From Pseudopyrenochaeta lycopersici (taxonomy: Eukaryota > Ascomycota > Dothideomycetes > Pleosporales > Pseudopyrenochaetaceae): DNA of 64,000 nt. Shown in pieces: positions 56,366-64,000 of this stretch. The notes under the pieces are model-generated. The model saw only the letters and a list, made by a program, of their open reading frames with translations, was not told the DNA's origin and made no database searches. The translations under genes were made by a program, and so were the position numbers. The first letter of the stretch is position 1. Every line of letters begins with the position of its first letter. Where the stretch lies: the NCBI GenBank assembly GCA_003313425.1, contig NHZP01000079.1, positions 110,118 to 174,117 of the forward strand. The letters run 5' to 3'.

Positions 56366-56469
56366 ACTAGCCTGTAGAATTAATTAGCTTAACTATAAAG
56401 AAGATTCAGCAAACATACTATGATAATGTTAAGATAGGCGATAAAGGCAGCGGTTATGTAACCTTGTCT

Positions 56470-57640
56470 GTAGAGAGCTGTTCAGCAAGAGATATCTGCT
56501 ACTGTGCGAAGAAGCAGGTCCGGCCAAAACACAGCATCAGCACAGGTCACCCAGATCACCAGGAACCGGCCGCAATCCAGAAGAGGACAGAAGTAGGCCA
56601 ATACTAGAGCAACAGTCGATCCAACGAACCAGGAAAACACGCCGCCAGCAGGAACGGGCAGTCGGCGACCGCAGAGGACCATCATGCTAGGCCGCAGAGC
56701 GCTGGAGGCAATCGGAATCAACACGCGACTACCACAAAGCAGCACTTAACATATAGAGATTGATTCTGAGACTGAAGCATGAATTAGCACAACACACTAA
56801 GCATATTACAGTACAACGTGCGCAAGTCAAGAGACATGGTGATGGCAACTTTGCTTCGAGATCCCAAGGTATATAAGTACAACATCCTGGCCATCCAGGA
56901 GCCGTAGAACCCGTTCATAGCGACCACTCACTATCCAGCGAAGGACATTTTCCATCTCTGCTATCCCGCAGCAGCTGAAGAAGGCCTAGCTAGGGTCTGC
57001 TTCTTCATAAACAAAAGAATAGATTACAAGAGTTAGCGATTTACGGAATACACGAGAGACGTTTGTTCTCTTACTATCGAGCCAAGCGAAGAACTCCAAG
57101 AGTAATAACGACTAACTGTACATAACGTCTATAATCCTGCAAGGAGCAGTACGAATACTAAATTTGCGCTGGATGACATCTGTACGGTCCTTGATGAATA
57201 CTAAGTTAACGAACAAATACTTCTTGGCGACTTTAACCTGCATCACCCCTTGTGGGGGGCGGGGGCTTGAGCGTCAGACACACAGACCCAGAATCCGAAG
57301 ACTTGATAGCGATTACGGAAGACTTTAGCAACACGCTAGCTCTAGGGGCTGTCACATACGATGAAGCGGCTTGGAAATCTACTATTGATGTGTGCCTGGT
57401 CACGGTGTGCCTAGTTGACAGGGTGATTGAAAGTGAAGTCAATCGCGATCTTGACTACTACTTAGACTATCTGCTGATAAGTATTGTGTTAGACATGACT
57501 ATACAATACCAAGAGAAGCTATCGAAGAGAAATTGGAGGCGTATGGACGAGAAAGTGTACGTTAAAGCACTGAAACAAACCTTGCCGCCGCTGCGTAGAC
57601 TAGTTACAAAAGCAGCACTTAACGGATTTGACTAAGTTGA
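56470..57640 (+). pseudogene. LINE (Tad1-type) fragment: end of ORF1 and endonuclease domain, left arm
   Basis: 56470-56750 reads as the Arg-rich end of an ORF1 (PPAGTGSRRPQRTIMLGR). Then ILQYNVRKSRDMVMATLLRD, YNILAIQEP, ILLGDFNLHHPLWGG and, one frame over, SVRHTDPESEDLIAITEDF and STIDVCLVTVCLVDRVIES to 57635: the apurinic-type endonuclease that nicks target DNA in non-LTR elements. Reverse transcriptase is absent. Stops at QEP-stop-N and elsewhere show it is dead. Confidence 0.8.
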
Positions 57641-58275
57641 TTCGCATAAAGACGGCACCTCTATTGAAGTAAAAAAATCCCTTAACCATCCCCGCAAACC
57701 TTCTCTCGCCATCGTTTATAAGCGGCCAGCCTTAGGGCCGAATGTGGAAACAAAGCTGTCTTCGAGAACACCGGCAGATGAAAGTAGTCTTGTTAGTGCT
57801 GATTCCCTCCTTGAGCTAGTTTCACGCTGACAACCGAGCCCGTTCGGAAGTGCGGATCTCGGCGCCGGAAGGGCTATCGCGGAAGAGGAAACTAACTCGG
57901 TACTTAGGTCCAGAACTCTCGACTACGAGTCGTGGTGAAGATGAGAGCCTCGCTATCTGCGGAGATATCACCTCAGCGCCGAATTTGGCATTGTTGAACG
58001 CTGCTCTACAGGCATCTTTTATGTATAGAGAGCTACCCTGGATTGTTGGGGTGAAGCCTGCATTGGCTTTTTGACGTGCATTTTGGAAGGATGGGTGCGA
58101 TGCCTCGCTTGCACCAGATCGAAACGGCGATCGTTCTTCTGCCCTGACCGGACTAAGCGCAGCCAGGATTCAAATCGGCCCCCATGTCGTTCAGGAACGC
58201 GTGTTCCAAAAGAAGCAGTCATGACGTCGAACAGAAAGTTCCTTCTAGGTCCAAGATTAATACTAATAGGTTTCA
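57641..58275 (+). other. Unrecognised segment next to the palindrome centre, left arm
   Basis: Short open stretches (for example 57850-58074 and 58071-58298) look faintly protein-like (PADESSLVSADSLLELVSR) but match no family that I know. It probably belongs to the element carrying the LINE fragment or to the adjoining MITE-like core. Confidence 0.35.
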
Positions 58276-58284
58276 GGCATACAT

Positions 58285-58455
58285 GGGCAAACCGTTAAAC
58301 GGTTTGACGACTTAATCGTGGAACAGGCCTTTACCTACACCGTGCACCAGACCTGTGGTCCAAGCTCCTTTTCGTATTGCCTAGGTAACGCTGTGCACGG
58401 TGTAGGTAAAGGCCTGTTCCACGATTAAGTCGTCAAACCGTTTAACGGTTTGCCT
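58285..58455. repeat. Palindrome core: 63-bp perfect stem around a 45-nt spacer
   Basis: The stem from GGGCAAACCGTTAAACGG (58285) inward to CCGTGCAC (58340-58347) is matched by 58393-58455 with one mismatch (58286-58287 region, CCC against CCT on the other side). The spacer 58348-58392 is unpaired. The outer edge CATACATGGGCAAACCG also occurs at about 14050-14066, so the core may be a short-hairpin MITE. Confidence 0.85.
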
Positions 58456-58464
58456 ATGTATGCC

Positions 58465-59099
58465 TGAAACCTATTAGTATTGATCTTGGACCTAGAAGGA
58501 ACTTTCTGTTCGACGTTATGACTGCTTCTTTTGGAACACGCGTTCCTGAACGACATGGGGGCCGATTTGAATCCTGGCTGCGCTTAGTCCGGTCAGGGCA
58601 GAAGAACGATCGCCGTTTCGATCTGGTGCAAGCGAGGCATCGCACCCATCCTTCCAAAATGCACGTCAAAAAGCTAATGCAGGCTTCACCCTAACAATCC
58701 AGGGTAGCTCTCTATACATAAAAGATGCCTGTAGAGTAGCGTTTAACAATGCTAAATTCGGCGCTGAGGTGATATCTCCGCAGATGGCGAGGCTCTCATC
58801 TTTACCACGACTCGTAGTTGAGAGTTCTGGACCTAAGTACTGAGTTAGTTTCCTCTTCCGCGATGGCCCTTCCGGCGCCGAGATCCGCACTTCCGAACGG
58901 GCTCGGTTGTCAGCGTGAAACTAGCTCAAGGAGGGAATCAGCACTGACAAGACTACTTTCATCTGCTGGTGTTCTCGAAGACGGCTTTGTTTCCACATTC
59001 GGCCCTGAGGCTGGCCGCTTGTAAACGATGGCGAGAGAAGGTTTGCGGGGATGGTTGAGGGATTTTTTTACTTCGATGGAGGTGCCGTCTTTATGCGAA
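58465..59099 (-). other. Unrecognised segment next to the palindrome centre, right arm
   Basis: Mirror of 57641-58275. Differs from it by single transitions only, most of them C in the left copy's complement and T here on the plus strand. No family recognised. Confidence 0.35.
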
Positions 59100-60270
59100 T
59101 TAACTTAGTTGAATCCGTTAAGTGCTGCTTTTGTGACTGGTCTACGCAGCGGCGGCAAGGTTTGTTTTAGTGCTTTAACGTACACTTTCTCGTCCATACG
59201 CCTCCAATTTCTCTTCGATGGCTTCTCTTGGTATTGTATAGTCATGTCTAACACAATACTTATTAGCAGATAGTCTGAGTAGTAGTCAAGATCGCGATTG
59301 ACTTCACTTTCAATCACCCTGTCAACTAGGTACACCGTGACCAGGCACACATTAATAGTAGATTTCCAAGCCGCTTCATCGTATGTGACAGCCCCCAGAG
59401 CTAGCGTGTTGCTAAAGTCTTCCGTAATCGCTATTAAGTCTTCGGATTCTGGGTCTGTATGTCTGACGCTTAAGCCCCTGCCCCCCACAAGGGGTGATGC
59501 AGGTTAAAGTCGCTGAGAAGTATTTGTTCGTTAACTTAGTATTCATTAAGGACCGTACAGATGTTATCCAGCGCAAATTTAGTGTTCGTACTGCTCCTTG
59601 CAGGATTATAGACGTTATGTACAGTTAGTCGTTATTACTCTTGGAGTTCTTCGCTTGGCTCGATAGTAAGAGAACAAACGTCTCTTGTGTATTCCGTAAA
59701 TCGCTAACTCTTGTGATCTATTCTTTTGTTTATGAAGAAGCAGACCCTGGCTGGGCCTTCTTTAGCTGCTGCGGGATAGCAGAGATGGAAAATGTTCTTC
59801 GCTGGATAGTGAGTGGTCGCCATGAACGGGTTCTACGGCTCCTGGATGGCCAGGATGTTGTACTTGTGTACCTTGGGATCTCGAAGCAAAGTTGCTATTA
59901 CTATGTCTCTTGACTTGCGCACGTTGTACTGTAATATGCTTAGTGTGTTGTGCTAATTTATGCTTCGGTCTCAGAATCGATCTCTATATGTTGAGTGCTG
60001 CTTTGTGGTAGTCGCGTGTTGATTCCGATTGCCTCCAGCGCTCTGCGGCCTGGTATGATAGTCCTCTGCGGTCGCCGACTGCCCGTTCCTGCTGGCGGCG
60101 TGTTTTCCTAGTTCGTTGGATCGACTGTTGCTCTAGTATTGGCCTGCTTCTGTCCTCTTCTGGATTGCGGCCGGTTCCTGGTGATCTGGGTGACCTGTGC
60201 TGATGCTGTGTTTTGGCCGGACCTGCTTCTTCGCACAGTAGCAGATATCTCTTGCTGAACAGCTCTCTAC
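59100..60270 (-). pseudogene. LINE (Tad1-type) fragment, right arm
   Basis: Mirror of 56470-57640. The endonuclease part at 59105-59488 reads SVRHTDPESEDLIAITEDF and STINVCLVTVYLVDRVIES; Asp-to-Asn and Cys-to-Tyr differences from the left arm are G-to-A on the coding strand. LLLGD and NVRKS motifs are broken by the same or additional stops. Confidence 0.8.
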
Positions 60271-60374
60271 AGACAAGGTTACATAACCGCTGCCTTTATC
60301 GCCTATCTTAACATTATCATAGTATGTTTGCTGAATCTTCTTTATAGTTAAGCTAATTAATTCTACAGGCTAGT

Positions 60375-60690
60375 CCTTATTCCATTGGTGAACAGTCTTC
60401 TCTTGAATACTGGCTTGAGCCAACGTAGTAGAAGACGTATCCTGAACTCAGTTTAATGGCTATCACAATATTCTCTATACTCGCGATGTCTGCAGAGGTG
60501 GAGCGTGTATTTAGTAGTTCTCGGCGTACAATCTCATAGGATCGAACGAGGCTTTTAATCAAGACGCTAGACATGCTGGAGTGCTTAAAGCATTGGATCA
60601 CGAGTGGGCTTTCTTATGAGACTTTTCTGATAGATAAGACAGTTCAGAGGGCTATAGAGTCTATGGAACAGGAGCTTGCGTGACTAGAGG
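60375..60690 (+). pseudogene. hAT transposase C-terminal fragment, right arm
   Basis: Exact mirror of 56050-56365; same Trp-to-TAG stop, no difference found. Confidence 0.85.
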
Positions 60691-60797
60691 CTAAATTAGA
60701 AGGTAACAAGTTATAATACTACTGCTACACTGTACGTTATACATCACCGCTTTAAATTAGTGAATCAAACTGAATCCAATCCCTGATTTAATGAATC

Positions 60798-60824
60798 ATC
60801 CTGAAGCAGAGCCTGCTTCAGGAT
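60798..60824. repeat. Hairpin at the hAT end, right arm
   Basis: Mirror of 55916-55942. Confidence 0.8.
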
Positions 60825-60861
60825 CAGTTTGGTTTAATGCATCACTGCTCGCAAATCTAGA

Positions 60862-62500
60862 CTAACTTCTGATTCTATGCCCTACCCTCCAGATAACGAG
60901 TGGAAAGGGAACGAGGGCTACACAAATGCCGCCCACGACAGTGCTACCTATACTTATCCTAGCATCAATAAAGAGATTTATTGTAAAAAGTGGAAATAAT
61001 GCCGCAAAAACAGAGCGTAGGAAGTTATTGATGGCTAATGCGCTGTTTGCATGCATTAGGTATACCTTAATAAGGTATATTATCCCGGACATGAAGACTA
61101 TGATAGAGCCGCAGCTAATAAGAATGCCTGAAAGTACCTGGGGGATCTAGGAGATATCTGGGTTGGAGGTCTACGTAAACTAAAAGATGCCTAACATACC
61201 TTTTAGTTATTTGTATGGCTTAAAGGGGCTTGACTTACCTGTAAGTAGAACGAAGGATCCTAGAATTATGGGCGGGAGCCTGCTCTCTGGCGCATAGTCT
61301 TGGGTCTCCGTAAATTTAGAACCTACGTAGTAGATGCTGTGAAAAGCGAGCAGGACACATAATATAACAACTCCTAAGAATATTCCGAGAAAAGGCAGGC
61401 TTCCTTTAATAGGATTTTATCTACGCTTTCCTACAAAGGCAAGCGGGTATATTGTAAAGGTTAAATAGATAATCCCGTAAGCCAGGCTTATGTATACTGT
61501 GAAGAAAACTAACTATTTGTATGGGTTAATAGTATTTATCACGTTCTACTATGTCACACTCACAATCGGCTCTGAGAGAAACATTTTGACTGGTTTTGTT
61601 AGGTACCTCTGAATAAAGAATAATATATTTAGGGTTTTATCTTCTGTTAGCACATAAAGGCTAGTATTTTGTGCTTCTTTGCGGACCTTTTGCGCCTTCT
61701 ATCGCAGAATGACAGCCTTGGATGTCTTACGAGTTATGGAGAATGCGAGAGCTCCAAAAAATCCCCCCCTAATTAATGTGATCTATACAGTCTATGTCTA
61801 CCCTATCTGTACAGTAACTATATTACTAATGATCGGACCTGCTACTGGGCCACAAAACGTGGCTAGGCTGAAGATGGCGGTAGAGATTCCGCGCTTGGTG
61901 GGATAAAGAAGGAAGTCTACGTATATACCGCCTAAGATTGCTAGGGTTAACGATCCCGCCAGACTAGCTAGGAAGCGAAACGTTAGAAGAGTGTAGATAT
62001 CTGTTGCGACCGCGCAGGGGACCTAGAATAAGCAGAACATGAGGTACCTAGCCTAAAGAGGCTAGGTCTTCCTATACAGCTTAGATGCGGGCCCCTATAC
62101 TAATAGTCCGAAAGCGAAACCTAGTACGTATAGCGAGATGCCTAGTTAGGAGATAGTAGTTAAGATGTGGAATTCCGTTTGCATATGGGAGGTTGCAGCT
62201 GAGTAGACGCTACTGCCGAAAGATACTATAAATGTGGTAAGAGACGTGGTCACAACGATGGCCTATTTCCTTGCAAAAGACTAGTTGGCTGGCTTGGCTG
62301 GATCGTTGGGGCCTTCCTAGCCTATAAGAGTAATCGCCTCGTCCTCTATGCGTGTATCTTAAGGCTTTTGGTGTAAGTGAGAGCCTGGCCTGGTTAGGCT
62401 TCTAGGGCTGATTGTGTTGGAACATTCTATAGTTAAGACACGGGGGTTGTAGTAGCTGTGGACGTGGATGGTTTGATATGACTGGGGAATAGAGATTGAT
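60862..62500 (-). pseudogene. MFS transporter pseudogene, right arm
   Basis: Mirror of 54240-55878, with the same stops at the same codons in the stretches compared. Because both arms share the inactivating changes, the gene was already dead when it was duplicated. Confidence 0.85.
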
Positions 62501-62991
62501 TGATCTTTATACTGGGAATTACGGTAGGCCTTAGAGATGCCTTTAGCTATACATTTAAGCTAGTATTTAAAGTACAGGATTTCTGATCAATTAGGACGAT
62601 CTTGGTGTTTGGCAGGGCCTTGGCGATCCCCGCTCACACTTTACATGCAAATATATCTTAACTGAATAATTACAAGCACTGTGGCTAGCGCCTAAACCTA
62701 GTTCTCCGCAAGACATTCGGACTGGAGAAAAAGAGGGTCTTAATAAATTATGCTACTTAAGCAGGCACGTAGGAACTGTTTTGGTTAATAATTTCGGACC
62801 AATTAGTAGTTACATTAGATGGAATGGCCGCAAGTTAAGTGCTAAGTAAACAGTTAAGCAGTTCCGAGAAGAACTGATAAATTGCTGTATTATTAATTAG
62901 AGGACTACTGCCTTAGCTTATTTAAGACGAAACTTAGCCTCTATATTAGAAACTTAGTATTGGTGTAGACGAAAGTATTAACCTTTACACT
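62501..62991. promoter_or_regulatory. Divergent intergenic region between MFS and P450 pseudogenes, right arm
   Basis: Mirror of 53749-54239; no recognised site. Confidence 0.4.
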
Positions 62992-64000
62992 ATGCATCTT
63001 GTATCTATTATGCCCCTGCTGACCTTTCTCTCCTACTCTGAGCCGCTCTTTAGCTTCTTTCTCCTGCTTGCAGGAGGCGTATGCCTATATTTTCTCTCTT
63101 AATTGCTTATTGCACCGCGCATAAGCCCGTTTCACTACCTTCTATTACCTGATTAAGGGCTAATCTGGTACAGGCTGATCCACGAACCTAGGGTTCTAGA
63201 GATTGAGAAATAGATTAATAAGCTTCTATATAAAGGTCTTATCCGATACTATAGCATATTTAACTGCGAACGTATCTTTGTTGCCAGTCTGGAGGCTGCA
63301 AAGGACCTTTTAGCTACTTCTGCATACAAGTTTATTAAGCCTGAGCTCTAGCGGACCCTAGTAAATAATATTGCTAGAGAGGGCTTACTAATCTAGGAAG
63401 GGAAAGAGTATAAGGAAGCGCGTAAGTAATTTAACCCTGCATTCAGTCTGGCGCAGATGAAGAAATGGTTCCCTTCCTTGTAGAAGACGATAGTTGAGGC
63501 ACTCGAAGCACTTCCCCGGTACAGCAAGTAAACGGAACCAGGTAAGGCGGACGCTGGTATTAATGCTACGATGCATGGGGTTACTAGTATCGTGAGCCTT
63601 GTCTCGGCTGCGAGTATTGACATGATAGGCCAGTTTGGATTTAATATTGCTTTTAATACTATTAAGAATATTGAGTTACAGAACTTTAAAGGCTCTACCT
63701 TATCTAAGGACACAAAAGTGAAGTTCGGCCGTGCGTACATTCACATGTTTAAGATAATGAAGCGAGGCCAGCTTACCTTAGAAGCAGCATCCCTTATAGG
63801 CCCCAAAGTTGCTCTGAAGCTACTAATTCCTGCAGTCAGGACTATTGCTGGAATCATGAAGCTGGTTTGAGAGACGGCCGAGGATGTCGTCGCTGGCTAT
63901 AAGCATATCTGCTACACTAAGAACGAGGGGAAAATTCTTATGGGGGATGACATGCTCACGTTGCTTATGAGGTCGAATTATTTCTCTCACAAAGACTTGG
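62992..64000 (+). pseudogene. Cytochrome P450 pseudogene, right arm, cut by the window end
   Basis: ATG at 62992. Same sequence as the left copy: membrane anchor, IAREGLLI-stop-EGKEYKEAR, MKKWFPSL, SAASIDMIGQFGFNIAFN near 63610-63660 and the helix ending GIMKLV at 63868. The haem loop would lie beyond 64000. Stops identical to the left arm where compared. Confidence 0.85.

Larger units (their letters stand above)
52740..58347 (+). repeat. Left arm of the giant palindrome
   Basis: Every position x compared pairs with 116740 minus x. The right arm reaches the window end, so 52740 is only the minimum left limit and the repeat probably extends further out. The outer part (52740 to about 56590) was identical to its mirror in the stretches I compared. 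The inner part (56594 to about 58300) carries about 55-60 transitions. Confidence 0.95.
58393..64000 (-). repeat. Right arm of the giant palindrome, cut by the window end
   Basis: Inverted copy of 52740-58347 with no net insertion or deletion over 5.6 kb. The gene fragments below are mirror images of those in the left arm. Confidence 0.95.

Noticed and set aside
56482..56745. Minus-strand 87-codon frame with hydrophobic stretches as a membrane protein
   Set aside because: It is antisense to the Arg-rich end of the LINE ORF1; hydrophobicity arises from the complement of basic codons.
51700..64000. A telomere-proximal or CRISPR-like repeat array
   Set aside because: No TTAGGG-type tracts and no regularly spaced short repeats are present; the structure is a single long palindrome.

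Overview
The window looks like a filamentous ascomycete genome, probably a Pleosporales-like Dothideomycete (inference). The grounds are a highly reducing polyketide synthase (HR-PKS) with a spliceosomal intron, a fungal seven-helix 'rhodopsin-domain' membrane protein, a chromodomain Ty3/gypsy element, many pogo/Fot1-like and hAT transposons, and stop codons that mostly look like C-to-T (or G-to-A) changes in a CpA context. That pattern is typical of repeat-induced point mutation (RIP). I see no rRNA, tRNA or CRISPR array.

Layout. 1-5388: the 3' part of an HR-PKS (end of AT, then DH-MT-ER-KR-ACP), cut by the left window edge. 5.4-34.6 kb: nested DNA transposons. A hAT remnant carries a 493-bp hAT MITE. 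Pogo-1 contains pogo-2. A second hAT is split by a solo LTR. Pogo-3 follows. A decayed membrane-protein gene (18.95-20.5 kb) is the only other host-type gene that I recognise with confidence here. A third hAT is split by a complete, apparently young Ty3/gypsy chromovirus-type element (21131-26362, identical LTRs, 5-bp target duplication). Then come pogo-4, -5 and -6.

34.7-40.6 kb: a roughly 5.9-kb unit bounded by long imperfect inverted repeats. It holds a broken RecQ-like helicase facing a broken DUF6589-type gene; I know of no named transposon class of this kind. 40.7-44.8 kb: small LTRs (TGTCAGA...TCTGACA), one split by a 3-kb TIR element. 44.8-47.2 kb: strongly decayed repeat. 47.2-51.7 kb: a hAT fragment, a complete hAT element with an 8-bp palindromic target duplication, and a pogo 3' end.

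52.7-64.0 kb: a giant palindrome. Its arms are at least 5.6 kb (52740-58347 and 58393-64000), separated by 45 bp. Position x pairs with 116740 minus x with no net indel in the stretches I compared. Each arm carries, from the centre outwards, an unrecognised segment, a LINE fragment, a hAT tail, an MFS transporter pseudogene and a divergently oriented P450 pseudogene. The inner 1.7 kb of the arms differ at about 55-60 sites, all transitions. The outer arms were identical wherever I compared them. This fits a fold-back duplication nucleated by an older, RIP-mutated inverted repeat.

The functional content is therefore small: the PKS, the gypsy element, and perhaps a few near-intact transposases. 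Most of the rest is a record of successive insertions and RIP-like decay. All six pogo-like elements, which have different terminal sequences, build their inverted repeats from direct repeats with an exact 17-bp period; this was the most unexpected regularity I found.
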